From the NCBI GenBank assembly GCA_031277805.1, contig JAITLR010000022.1:124001-188000 (forward strand): a stretch of DNA of 64,000 bases. Reading direction: 5' to 3'. Position 1 is the stretch's first letter; each line of letters starts with the position of its first letter. The DNA comes from Comamonas sp. GTDB lineage: Bacteria; Pseudomonadota; Gammaproteobacteria; Burkholderiales; Burkholderiaceae_C. This document shows positions 51,559-60,993 of this stretch, in pieces. Below the pieces are notes generated by a model, which was not told the origin of the DNA, did no database searches, and was given only the letters and a program-made list of their open reading frames with translations. Both the position numbers and the translations under genes were made by a program.

Positions 51559-52712
51559 TGACTGACTCTCTGATCGCCACGCTGGCGCGCCCCGAAGCGC
51601 GTCCTTTGCCCGCCTACAACGCAGGCCTGTCCAACGAGGCCGTGCGCGCGCGCTACGGCGTCACCGACATCGCGCGCCTGGCCAGCAACGAGAACCCGTT
51701 CGGCGTCAGCCCCGCCGTACGCCAGGCCCTGGCCGGGCTCGCGGGCGAGGTGGGCAACTATCCCGACGCCAACTGCACGGCGCTGCGCCAGGCGATTGCC
51801 GAGCGCAGCGGCATGGCCGCCGACCGCCTGGTGTTCGGCAACGGCTCGGAAGACCTGATCAAGATCCTCTGCGAGGTGTTTCTCTCGCCCGGCGATCTGG
51901 TCGTGACCCAGCGCCCCGTGTTCGGCCTGCACGAGATCTATCCGAAGATGATGGGCGCGCAGGTGCAGTTGCTCGAACTGAACGCCGAGCTGGGCTTCGA
52001 CATCGACGCCTGGTGCGCGGCCCTGGCCCGTGCGCCCAAGATCGCCTTCCTGCCCAACCCGTCCAACCCCGTGGGCTGCATGATGGACGTGGCCGCTTTT
52101 GCGCGCGTGCTGGAGGCCACGCCCGACAGCACGGTTCTGGTGGTGGACGAGGCCTATTACGAATACGCGCTGCATGACGATGCCTACCCCGACGTACTGG
52201 CCATACTGGCCGCCCGCCAGGGGCCGTGGATCGTGCTGCGCACCTTCTCCAAGGCCTGGGGCCTGGCCGGCCTGCGCGTGGGCTATGGCATGGCCGACAG
52301 TGCCGCTTTCGTGCACCTGCTGGACAAGGTGCGTTCGCCCTTCAACGTGAACCTGGCGGCCCAGCGTGCGGCGCTGGCGGCCTGGAGCGATCCCACGCAC
52401 ATGCGCGCCGGCGTGGCGACCACGGTGGCGCTGCGCGAGGCGCTGCGCCACGAGCTGCTGGCCCTGGCCGCGCCCGGCGGTCCGCTGCAGGGCCTGCGCA
52501 TCGCCCCCTCGGTGGCCAATTTCCTGTTCCTCGACATAGGCCGGCCCAACGGTCCCGTGACCGAGGCGCTGCTGCGCCAGGGTGTGATCATCAAGCCCTG
52601 GAAGGAGCCAGGTTTCGAGCATTTCCTGCGCGTCTCCATCGGTACCGAGCAGAACAACGCGCGCTTTGTTCAGGCCTTGCTCGTGGCGATGGCCGAGCCC
52701 GTTGCCGCCTGA
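51558..52712 (+). CDS. hisC: HisC-like (histidinol-phosphate) aminotransferase
   Basis: 'LASNENPFGVSPAV', 'FLPNPSNPVG', 'VDEAYYEYA', 'LRTFSKAWGLAGLRVGYG'; start overlaps upstream stop (TGATG). Confidence 0.9.
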   Translation: MTDSLIATLARPEARPLPAYNAGLSNEAVRARYGVTDIARLASNENPFGVSPAVRQALAGLAGEVGNYPDANCTALRQAIAERSGMAADRLVFGNGSEDLIKILCEVFLSPGDLVVTQRPVFGLHEIYPKMMGAQVQLLELNAELGFDIDAWCAALARAPKIAFLPNPSNPVGCMMDVAAFARVLEATPDSTVLVVDEAYYEYALHDDAYPDVLAILAARQGPWIVLRTFSKAWGLAGLRVGYGMADSAAFVHLLDKVRSPFNVNLAAQRAALAAWSDPTHMRAGVATTVALREALRHELLALAAPGGPLQGLRIAPSVANFLFLDIGRPNGPVTEALLRQGVIIKPWKEPGFEHFLRVSIGTEQNNARFVQALLVAMAEPVAA

Positions 52713-52741
52713 TTTCCTCCGCACTCTTTGAGCTGACTGCC

Positions 52742-54178
52742 ATGACCGCACCCTCTCTCGCCCCACGTACCTTGTTTGCTGCAGATGCTTTGCTGCCCGC
52801 AGGGTGGGCGCGCAATGTCCTGCTGAGCTGGGACGAAAACGGCCGCCTGACCGAGGTGCTTACCGATGTGGATCTGCAAAGCGGCGAGGCTGGTGAGGCC
52901 GAGGATGCGATCCGCGCCGCAGGCCCTCTGATTCCCGGCATGCCCAATCTGCACTCGCACGCCTTCCAGCGCGCGTTCGGCGGGCTGACCGAGTTCCGCG
53001 GCCAGGCGCAGGACAGCTTCTGGAGCTGGCGCAACCTGATGTACGGCTTTGCCAACCGCATGACGCCCGAGGCGCTGGAAGCGATCGCGACCTGGCTGTA
53101 TCTGGAGATGCTGGAAGCCGGCTACACCTCGGTCTGCGAATTCCACTACGTGCACCACGACGTGGGCGGCAAGCCCTATGCCGACGATGCCACGCTGTCG
53201 CTGGCCCTGCTGCGCGCAGCGCAGAAGACCGGCATTGCCATGACTCTGCTGCCGGTGCTCTACCAGACCAGCGGCTTCGGCGGCAAGCCGCCGCGCGAAG
53301 ACCAGGCGCGCTTCATCCGCAGCACGGACAATATGCTCTCTTTGTTGCAGCGTCTGGCGCCCGCCACACAGGGCCAGAACGCTGTTCTGGGCCTGGCCCC
53401 GCACTCGCTGCGCGCCGTGCCGCCGGACAGCCTGCAGGCGGCCGTGGCCGGCCTGCACGCCATGCTGCCCAAGGCTCCGGTGCACATCCATATCGCAGAG
53501 CAGACCCAGGAAGTCGATGACTGCCTGGCCTGGAGCGGCCAGCGCCCCGTGCAATGGCTGATGAACCATGCGGCGGTCGACGCGCGCTGGTGCCTGATCC
53601 ATGCCACCCACATGACGCCCGAGGAATACGCGGGCGCCGCCAGGAGCGGCGCTGTGGCCGGCATCTGCCCCACGACCGAGGCCAATCTGGGCGACGGCAT
53701 CTTCGACATGCCGTTGTGGCTGAAGAACGGCGGCCGCTGGGGTGTGGGCTCGGATAGCCACGCCACGGTGAACGCGGCCGAGGAGCTGCTGATGCTCGAA
53801 TACAGCCAGCGCCTGGACCTGCGCCAGCGCAATGTGCTGGGCGGCGGGTTGCAGCCCCAGGTGGCGACGGCCATGACGCTGCAGGCCGTCGCCGGCGGCG
53901 CCCAGGCCTCGGGCCGCGTGGCACAGGGAGGCATGGCGGGTCTCGTTGTGGGCCAGCAGGCCGATTTCGTGGTGCTGGATGAAGAGCATGTGGCTCTGGC
54001 CGGTCTGCCGGCAGACAGCGCCCACGCAGGCCATGTATTCGCCAGCCATCGCACTTCGGCGATTGCCGACGTCTGGGTGGGTGGCCGCCAGCGCGTGAGC
54101 CAGGGCCGCCACAACGGTCACGAAGTCGCCAAGCACGCATTCATCCAGGCGCGCAGCCAGCTGCTACAGTCCGCTTGA
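52742..54178 (+). CDS. hutF: Formimidoylglutamate deiminase
   Basis: 'PGMPNLHSHAFQRAFGGLTEFRG', 'DSFWSWRNLMY', 'GSDSHATVNAAEELLMLEYSQRL'. Confidence 0.95.
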   Translation: MTAPSLAPRTLFAADALLPAGWARNVLLSWDENGRLTEVLTDVDLQSGEAGEAEDAIRAAGPLIPGMPNLHSHAFQRAFGGLTEFRGQAQDSFWSWRNLMYGFANRMTPEALEAIATWLYLEMLEAGYTSVCEFHYVHHDVGGKPYADDATLSLALLRAAQKTGIAMTLLPVLYQTSGFGGKPPREDQARFIRSTDNMLSLLQRLAPATQGQNAVLGLAPHSLRAVPPDSLQAAVAGLHAMLPKAPVHIHIAEQTQEVDDCLAWSGQRPVQWLMNHAAVDARWCLIHATHMTPEEYAGAARSGAVAGICPTTEANLGDGIFDMPLWLKNGGRWGVGSDSHATVNAAEELLMLEYSQRLDLRQRNVLGGGLQPQVATAMTLQAVAGGAQASGRVAQGGMAGLVVGQQADFVVLDEEHVALAGLPADSAHAGHVFASHRTSAIADVWVGGRQRVSQGRHNGHEVAKHAFIQARSQLLQSA

Positions 54179-54186
54179 TTTTTGAG

Positions 54187-54270
54187 GACTTGCGCAAACA
54201 TGAATGCACAAAGACCGTTTCCATCCGGTGAAGGTCTGGGCTGAACCTGATTTGCGCAAGTCGTGTTTTT
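54187..54270 (+). promoter_or_regulatory. Nested hairpin with trailing T-tract between hutF and hutG
   Basis: GACTTGCGCAAA (54187-54198) with perfect complement TTTGCGCAAGTC (54251-54262), inner AGACC/GGTCT stem, followed by GTGTTTTT. Confidence 0.6.
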
Positions 54271-54288
54271 GAGAAAGACGCTCCATCC

Positions 54289-55104
54289 ATGAGCCAATCC
54301 ATCCCCCCCTTCGTTTTCCACCAGGGCACGGCACCGCTGCTGATTTCCATGCCCCATACCGGCACCCATGTGCCGGCCGACATCGCTGCCAAGCTCACGC
54401 CCGAGGGCCGCGAAGTCCACGACACGGACTGGCACATGCCCGCGCTCTATGACTTCGCCAAGGCGCTGGGCGCCTCCATCCTCGTGGCCACGCATTCGCG
54501 CTATGTGATCGACCTCAACCGTCCTCCAGACGGCGCCAGCCTCTATCCGGGCCAGAGCGTCACGGGCCTGTGCCCCGTAGACACTTTCGACGACACGCCG
54601 CTGTATGCCAGCAAGGCGGACGAGCCAGACGACGCCGAGATCGCACGCCGCCGCGAGGCCTGGTGGCAGCCCTACCACGGCCAGCTGCGCGCCGAGCTGG
54701 ACCGCATCAAGAGCGTGCACGGCACGGCCATGCTGTGGGATGCACACAGCATCCGTTCGGTGCTGCCGCGCTTCTTCGAAGGCAAGCTGCCCGACCTGAA
54801 CCTGGGCACGGCCGACGGCAAGAGCTGCGACCCGGCGCTGGCCCAGCAGCTGCTGGACATCGCCAGGCAGGCGCCCGAACACACCAGCGTGCTCAATGGC
54901 CGCTTCAAGGGCGGCTACATCACGCGCAACTACGGCCAGCCCGAGCAGGGCTTCCACGCCGTGCAGCTGGAAATGACGCAGTCCAGCTACATGCAGGAGC
55001 ATATGCCCTTCGACTATCTGCCCGAAGTCGCCGCGCGCATCCAGCCCACCATGCAGCGCATGCTGCAGGCCATGCTGGCTTTCGCGCACCCGCGCAAGGC
55101 TTGA
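54289..55104 (+). CDS. hutG: N-formylglutamate deformylase
   Basis: 'LISMPHTGTHVPADIAAKLTPEG', 'DLNRPPDGASLYPGQ', 'WDAHSIRSVLPRFFEGKLPDLNLGT'. Confidence 0.96.
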   Translation: MSQSIPPFVFHQGTAPLLISMPHTGTHVPADIAAKLTPEGREVHDTDWHMPALYDFAKALGASILVATHSRYVIDLNRPPDGASLYPGQSVTGLCPVDTFDDTPLYASKADEPDDAEIARRREAWWQPYHGQLRAELDRIKSVHGTAMLWDAHSIRSVLPRFFEGKLPDLNLGTADGKSCDPALAQQLLDIARQAPEHTSVLNGRFKGGYITRNYGQPEQGFHAVQLEMTQSSYMQEHMPFDYLPEVAARIQPTMQRMLQAMLAFAHPRKA

Positions 55105-55121
55105 GCCGCAAGGGGGCGATC

Positions 55122-55736
55122 ATGACTTCCCCTTTGCTGACCGCCCCAGTCCGCGCCCTTGAAGCGGTGGACGGAAATGGATATTTCCAAAAATGGAGGT
55201 GCAAAAAAATCAAAATATTGGTTGCTGCAATATTTTGTTTTTCATGCGCCCTATCTACCGCTCAAACAGAATTCGATTCCATTGAGTTTGGTGATATTTT
55301 TTTGAACAATAAGTCCTTGTACACAAAATTCAACCATCTCAAAAATATCATCAGCGACAAAGACAACCGAGCAAAGGCTTATCCATCAAAAGATATAAAT
55401 ATTCCTTTCGTGGAATTCAATGCCAATGAGGTGGTGTACAACGTAGCATCCGAGCATATCGTTTACAACTATTCAGAAGAGCGGCCGAACGATATTTTCG
55501 TCACCTACGTGCAACCCAGTAAAGATTTCAAAATAAATTTGGGTGGCAACCTTTTTTTGAGAAAAGGTATCAACGTATCTTCATTGAAGATGGCATATCC
55601 CAAGTCTTATAATATGCATTTAACCCATCCTGAAAACAACTTCAGACTGGTGGTAAAAAAGAATCATCAATCTGCTTTTCTGGACCTTGTCTTTAAAGAC
55701 AATCTTTTTCAGGAAATGTACCTGACAACGCAATAG
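55122..55736 (+). CDS. Hypothetical protein in an AT-rich segment, probable signal peptide
   Basis: ORF with 'KIKILVAAIFCFSCALSTAQ' signal-like segment; base composition much more AT-rich than its surroundings. Confidence 0.55.
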   Translation: MTSPLLTAPVRALEAVDGNGYFQKWRCKKIKILVAAIFCFSCALSTAQTEFDSIEFGDIFLNNKSLYTKFNHLKNIISDKDNRAKAYPSKDINIPFVEFNANEVVYNVASEHIVYNYSEERPNDIFVTYVQPSKDFKINLGGNLFLRKGINVSSLKMAYPKSYNMHLTHPENNFRLVVKKNHQSAFLDLVFKDNLFQEMYLTTQ

Positions 55737-55925
55737 GTTTTTCATTCGCAACCGACCCCGACCCCGACCAAGTGGAGTCAACTGCTGACTTGTCTGTTTT
55801 TTGCAAATCCTCTTTGCACAAGCCCCGCTTTTGGGGCTGTCCAGGCAGTTCAAGTGCACCGCCTGAAAAATGGGGCGTTCGCAAACGCTTGCCTCCCAGT
55901 AACATGGCGCGTAACTTCCCGCACC

Positions 55926-56150
55926 ATGCCCGCTACTACCTCCGCACAGCAACATCTAGCGCGCAGTCAGGCTGTCATTGAACGCCTGCTGCCCATGACC
56001 ACGCCTTTTTCCAATGCAGACAAGGCGCTCAGGGAGCATTTGCTGGCCGCCTGACTGGAAAAGCTGCAGGCCTTGCAGGAGTTGGAGCAGCATGCCGAAG
56101 CCGCACAGACTGCCGGTGCGCTGGCCAGCCGCCCATCACGCAGATGCCGC
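55926..56150 (+). pseudogene. Small hypothetical ORF interrupted by an in-frame TGA
   Basis: MPATTSAQQHLARSQAVIERLLPMTTPFSNADKALREHLLAA-*-LEKLQALQELEQHAEAAQTAGALASRPSRRCRR; natural-looking sequence on both sides of TGA 56052-56054. Confidence 0.35.
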
Positions 56151-56399
56151 AGATAGGCCGCAGTCGCAATGCGCTCGCTGCCGTGAAAAAGCGGCAGAGC
56201 CAGGTGTGCCAGCAGCAGCACGACGCCGGCCAGCACGGCCAGACCTGCGAACACGCCGTGCCAGCCCATGCGCGAGGCCAGCAGCAGCGCATAGCCGTTT
56301 GCCAATGCGGCGGCAAGATTGCAGACGATGAAAAAAACAGTGCCGCGCACAGTAGGCGGCGCACAATCACGGCGTCCATCCGTCCCGTCCCAGCCAACC

Positions 56400-57062
56400 A
56401 TGACCCTCTCGCTGTTCGATACCGAGCCCGCAGCCCCCGAGCGGCTGGACGTGGGTGCCGTGCTGCTGCGCGGTTTTGCCACGGCACAGGCTGGGCAATG
56501 GGTGGCCGAGGTGCAGGCGCTGCAGGCCGCATCGCCTTTCAGAATCATGCAGGTGCCCGGTGGAAAATCCATGTCGGTGGCCACCACCAGCTGCGGCGAA
56601 TGGGGCTGGATCAGCGATGCCGGCGGCTACCGCTACAGCGCTGCGAATCCGCAAACCGGGGGCTCCTGGCCTGCCATGCCCGTGTTTCTGGCCAGCCAGG
56701 CCCAGGCTGCGGCGCGCGCGGCCGGCTATGCGGGCTTTGTTCCAGATACCTGCCTGATCAACCGCTATCGGCCCGGCGCCAGAATGGGATTGCATCGCGA
56801 CCAGGACGAGGCCGACTTTGCCGCGCCGATTGTGTCGGTTTCGCTGGGCCTGGGCTGCACTTTTCTCTGGGGTGGCCTCAGGCGCCAGGACCCGGTCCGG
56901 CGCATTGCGTTGCTCCATGGCGATGTGCTGGTCTGGGGTGGGCCCACACGGCTGACCTATCACGGCGTCAGCCCGCTTAAGGAGGGACACCATCATTTGC
57001 TGGCCGATGAGCGCTGGAATCTGACCTTTCGCATGGCCAAGGCGGGCTACCCGGCCCGGTAG
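56400..57062 (+). CDS. alkB: Alpha-ketoglutarate-dependent dioxygenase AlkB
   Basis: 'INRYRPGARMGLHRDQDE', 'LLHGDVLVWGGPTRLTYHGV', 'RWNLTFRMA'. Confidence 0.93.
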   Translation: MTLSLFDTEPAAPERLDVGAVLLRGFATAQAGQWVAEVQALQAASPFRIMQVPGGKSMSVATTSCGEWGWISDAGGYRYSAANPQTGGSWPAMPVFLASQAQAAARAAGYAGFVPDTCLINRYRPGARMGLHRDQDEADFAAPIVSVSLGLGCTFLWGGLRRQDPVRRIALLHGDVLVWGGPTRLTYHGVSPLKEGHHHLLADERWNLTFRMAKAGYPAR

Positions 57063-57182
57063 CCGTCATCTTCGGGCACGGTATTTACCGTTGCGGTGCC
57101 GAATGGTCGATCACCCAGGGCATGGCTGGTTTACCCAGAAGCTGGGAACCGGGTCCGTTCAAGCTTCCTACAATGACGAGCT

Positions 57183-58259
57183 ATGAGCCAGCCGAAAAAC
57201 CTTCCCGCCTACACTCGGGCCCAAGAATTGCCCGCCACTCTTGCCCAGCGCATTGCCATTCTGGACGGTGCCATGGGAACCATGATCCAGCGCTTCAAGC
57301 TGGGCGAGGCCCAATATCGTGGCGAAGGTTATTCCGGCGCCGACGGAGCGGGTGACCGTTTCAAGGACTTTGCCTACGACGTCAAAGGCAATAACGAGCT
57401 GCTGTCGCTGACCCGCCCCGATGTGATCCGCGACATTCACGAGAAATATCTGGCTGCCGGTGCCGACCTGATCGAAACCAATACCTTTGGTGCGACCACG
57501 ATTGCGCAGGAGGACTATCACATGGCCGATCTGGCCTATGAGATGAACCTCAAGAGCGCCCAGCTGGCACGCGCGGCCTGTGACAAGTACAGCACGCCCG
57601 ACCACAAGCGCTATGTGGCTGGCGCCCTGGGCCCCACGCCGAAGACGGCATCGATCAGCCCCGATGTGAACGACCCTGCCGCACGCAACATCACTTTCGA
57701 GCAGCTGCGCCAGGCCTATCTGGAGCAGACGCTGGCCCTGATCGAAGGCGGCGCCGACGTGATCCTGGTCGAGACCATTTTCGACACCCTGAACGCCAAG
57801 GCCGCGCTGTTTGCCGTGGATGAAGCCTTTGAGCAGACCGGCCAGGTGTTGCCCATCATGATCAGCGGCACCGTGACCGATGCCTCGGGCCGTATCCTCA
57901 GCGGCCAGACCGTGACTGCCTTCTGGCACAGCGTGCGCCATTCCAACCCCTTGTCTATCGGCCTGAACTGCGCTCTGGGAGCCAGCCTGATGCGCCCCTA
58001 TGTGCAGGAACTGGTCAAGGCTGCACCTGATACCTTCATCAGCTGCTATCCCAACGCCGGCTTGCCCAATCCCATGAGCGATACCGGTTTCGACGAAACG
58101 CCCGAGATCACCAGCCGCCTTGTGCACGAATTCGCGGCCGAAGGTCTGGTCAACATCGTCGGCGGCTGCTGCGGCACCACGCCCGATCACATTGGCGCCA
58201 TCGCCAGGGCTGTGCAGTCCACGCCAACGCGCAAGCTGTTCTATCCGGCTGAAGCCTGA
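57183..58259 (+). CDS. metH: Homocysteine S-methyltransferase domain of cobalamin-dependent methionine synthase (split MetH N-terminal part)
   Basis: '[23 protein letters not shown]', '[15 protein letters not shown]', 'GLNCALGA', Zn-binding '[11 protein letters not shown]'. Confidence 0.95.
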   Translation: MSQPKNLPAYTRAQELPATLAQRIAILDGAMGTMIQRFKLGEAQYRGEGYSGADGAGDRFKDFAYDVKGNNELLSLTRPDVIRDIHEKYLAAGADLIETNTFGATTIAQEDYHMADLAYEMNLKSAQLARAACDKYSTPDHKRYVAGALGPTPKTASISPDVNDPAARNITFEQLRQAYLEQTLALIEGGADVILVETIFDTLNAKAALFAVDEAFEQTGQVLPIMISGTVTDASGRILSGQTVTAFWHSVRHSNPLSIGLNCALGASLMRPYVQELVKAAPDTFISCYPNAGLPNPMSDTGFDETPEITSRLVHEFAAEGLVNIVGGCCGTTPDHIGAIARAVQSTPTRKLFYPAEA

Positions 58260-58275
58260 CTCGGCAGATTTTTAG

Positions 58276-58325
58276 TAAAAAAGAGCTCTGGCGCTTTACC
58301 AACAAGCGCTGGCAGCTCTTTTTTT
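58276..58325 (+). terminator. Intrinsic terminator after metH N-terminal gene, containing a family B repeat
   Basis: AAAAAAGAGCTctGGCGCTTtaccaacAAGCGCtggcAGCTCTTTTTTT. Confidence 0.75.
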
Positions 58326-58377
58326 GATAGTCCTTTGCCGGGGCGGCACAATGGCCTGATTCTGGCTTTGATGCTGA

Positions 58378-58538
58378 AGAACATGTTTACGATCTCCACG
58401 CGGGTGTGTGGTCGCGGCCTCGGGCGGTCTGTGTTGTTGCAAATCCTCGCAATAGCCAAGCTATTGCTGCGGTTTGCGCCTAGCAGCCCATCCCGATCCG
58501 CACCCACGCACCTTCGCGCAAGATCGTAAACACGTTCT
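58378..58538. repeat. 161-bp palindromic (MITE/REP-like) element
   Basis: Ends AGAACATGTTTACGATCT / AGATCGTAAACACGTTCT (17 of 18 complementary); centre GCAATAGC-CAA-GCTATTGC exactly at the midpoint. Confidence 0.7.
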
Positions 58539-58554
58539 AAGCCCCGCTGACCGC

Positions 58555-59706
58555 ATGACTGCGCCCCTGCAACCCATCGCCCCTGTTCTGCCTGTGACCG
58601 TGCCCACGGGGCAAGCGGCTGCACCTGCCGGCAATGTGGATGCCGTCGGCGCCACAGGCGTATCTGCAGCCCGGCAGGAGCAAATCGCTCAAGTGGCACC
58701 CCCGGCAACCAGCGTCGTGCAGTGGTCGCCACAAACGCTGCAGAACCTCAAGCTCCAGGCCTTTGAGCATTTGATTGCCCAACTGGCCTTGCAGGTGCAA
58801 GGTCAGGCCGGTGTGCCTGCGGCAAGCTGGCCCAGCCAGGGCTTGCCTGCAGCCGTGCAGCAATTTGTGCAGAACCTGCTGGCGCAGATCCAGGTCAGCA
58901 TCCAGGGGCAGACCCAGCCATTGCAGCTGCTGGCGGGGCAGCAGGGATCGGTGGCACTGATGCAGGCTTTGGCGCAGGCCGCAGTGTCTGGCGCGCAACC
59001 GCCCGGCTCGGCCTTGCAGACGGCAGCGGCCCTGTCGCCCACGGCAGCTGTGGCGCTGGAGCAGGCACAGCATGGGACAACTCCCATGTCCCCATCTGCC
59101 AGCGCAGCTCCACGCTTGCCTCAGTTGCAGAACTGGCTGGTGCAGCAAGGCACGCTGGTCACGCCGCAGGGTGAACGCAGCTTCTCTCTGACACTGCAGG
59201 TGCCTGCCGCATGGGCGCAAGCTGTGGGCGCTGCATCCACCCAGGCTGTTCAGGGGCCGGCTTTGCGTCTGCCCGTGGCGGATCTGGGGGCTTTGAGCAG
59301 CGGCCCATTGGCACTGGTGCTGCAGCCGCAATCTTCAGCGGCGACCACCCCGCTGGCCACCAGCGCCTTGCTGTGGCTGGAGCTGCAGCCCATTGCAGCG
59401 ACCTCCGCCCAGGTGACGCCCGCGCAAATAGCCACACAAGCGGCCGGTCTGCCTCTGGCCATGCCTGCGCCTGTGCTGGCGCAGGAAGTGCAGCAGCTGT
59501 TGCAGAACAAGTCCGATCCCTGGCTGATGATGGCTGCAGCTCAGGCCGCCAATGCCTTGCCCGTGCCGCGCCGCAACAGCGAGCATCGATCGCATCTGTG
59601 CAGCACCGAAGGCTGCCAGTACCAGGGACAGGCACCCTGCGCACAGCCGTTTTGCAGCGAGATGAATCGCATCTGGGCCAGTACCCGCATCGCGCCCGGG
59701 GCCTGA
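58555..59706 (+). CDS. Hypothetical Gln/Ala-rich protein with C-terminal Cys motif (weakly FliK-like composition)
   Basis: Long ORF, Q/A/P-rich, C-terminal 'LCSTEGCQYQGQAPCAQPFC'. Confidence 0.6.
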   Translation: MTAPLQPIAPVLPVTVPTGQAAAPAGNVDAVGATGVSAARQEQIAQVAPPATSVVQWSPQTLQNLKLQAFEHLIAQLALQVQGQAGVPAASWPSQGLPAAVQQFVQNLLAQIQVSIQGQTQPLQLLAGQQGSVALMQALAQAAVSGAQPPGSALQTAAALSPTAAVALEQAQHGTTPMSPSASAAPRLPQLQNWLVQQGTLVTPQGERSFSLTLQVPAAWAQAVGAASTQAVQGPALRLPVADLGALSSGPLALVLQPQSSAATTPLATSALLWLELQPIAATSAQVTPAQIATQAAGLPLAMPAPVLAQEVQQLLQNKSDPWLMMAAAQAANALPVPRRNSEHRSHLCSTEGCQYQGQAPCAQPFCSEMNRIWASTRIAPGA

Positions 59707-59984
59707 ACCAAGCTGACGCGGGACTGGCCCTGTGGGGCAGGGGCTTTCATAATGGGCGCCGTTGCCTGCTTTTTGAGCAGGCTTCTCTGGCCGGAACTGG
59801 CAGCTGCGCTGCCTTCTCAGGGGCTTGCAGCTATGCAGCCGTCTCATGTTCCGTCTGTCTTTCGCTCGGCCGATCCGGCTGACTGTCTTTGTCACTTCTC
59901 GCAGGTCTTCGACCTCTTCGGCTTCAGTCACGCCCTGGCGGGCTGAGGCCGGCACGACATCACAATTCAAGGAGAACCCCCGGC

Positions 59985-60980
59985 ATGCGCTTGCGTCTCG
60001 GCATTGCTTGTTCCACATGTTTCACTCTTCTGGCGGCTGCCTTGCCTGCGGCCGCTCAGTCCTCCAATGTCAGCATCAGCGGCCTGATCGATGGTGGTGT
60101 CTATCGCGGCTTTGATGGCTCGGCTCAGGCTGGCACCATCCAGCGCAGCAATCTGGCCATTGCCGGCTGGGAAGATCTCGGAGGTGGCCTCAAGGCCACG
60201 TTCCGCCTGAGTGCCCGTTTCGACATCGACACCGGGACCATGGAGGGTGCGGGCAGCAAGCCGTTCTGGCACGATGAATCCACCGTTGGCCTGCAAGGCG
60301 GTTTTGGCCATCTGCGTCTGGGTCGCGCACTGTCGGCCATGTGGTCGCAGGACTGGAAGTTCGACCCCTGGGCCAACTTCAACCGCATATCCTCGCCAGC
60401 CTGGTATCAGTGGCATTACCTGACGCCCACGGACCGTTACAGCAACAACGGTACCGCCGAATATGGACGCATGGCCAACGGCATCTTCTATGACTCGCCC
60501 ACCATCGGCGGCTTCACGCTGCGTCTGAGTGCCTCACCGGAGCGCACCGAAGTGCCGGTGACCTTGCGCCGCGAGGGACGTGGCTACTCGGCCGCTCTCA
60601 ACTATGACTCGGACAGCCTGAGCGGCATGCTGGCCTTCGAGCGCAACGGCAGTGGTGACAAGGACACGTTCGCCGCCGCCAAGTACCGCTTTGGCGCAGC
60701 CGCCGTGATGGCCGCCTGGGACTATTCGCGCGTGGCCCATACAGGGCTGTCGGCCAAGGCTGTGACGCTGGGCGCCACCTACCAGATGGGGGCCACTACG
60801 CTGAAGGCCGGTTATGGTCGCCAGCGCATGCAGGAGCAGACCAACCACTTCTACTCGCTGGGTGCCGACTACGCGCTGTCCAAGCGCACCACGCTCTATG
60901 CCAGCCTGGGCCGCAAGAGCTATGAGTACGGCGCGGATTCGGGCACCTCGTTTGGCGTGGGTGTGGCGCACGCTTTCTAA
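59985..60980 (+). CDS. Gram-negative general porin
   Basis: Signal peptide AAALPAAAQ, 'SSNVSISGLIDGGVYRG', 'GFGHLRLGRALSAMW', C-terminal 'FGVGVAHAF'. Confidence 0.92.
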   Translation: MRLRLGIACSTCFTLLAAALPAAAQSSNVSISGLIDGGVYRGFDGSAQAGTIQRSNLAIAGWEDLGGGLKATFRLSARFDIDTGTMEGAGSKPFWHDESTVGLQGGFGHLRLGRALSAMWSQDWKFDPWANFNRISSPAWYQWHYLTPTDRYSNNGTAEYGRMANGIFYDSPTIGGFTLRLSASPERTEVPVTLRREGRGYSAALNYDSDSLSGMLAFERNGSGDKDTFAAAKYRFGAAAVMAAWDYSRVAHTGLSAKAVTLGATYQMGATTLKAGYGRQRMQEQTNHFYSLGADYALSKRTTLYASLGRKSYEYGADSGTSFGVGVAHAF

Positions 60981-60993
60981 GCAAAGAAGTCGC

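Noticed and set aside
52670-54136. 488-aa minus-strand ORF opposite hutF
   Set aside because: Antisense shadow; hutF is clearly coding on the plus strand
56052-56054. In-frame TGA as possible selenocysteine codon
   Set aside because: No SECIS-like context recognised and no known selenoprotein similarity; nonsense mutation or annotation artefact is simpler
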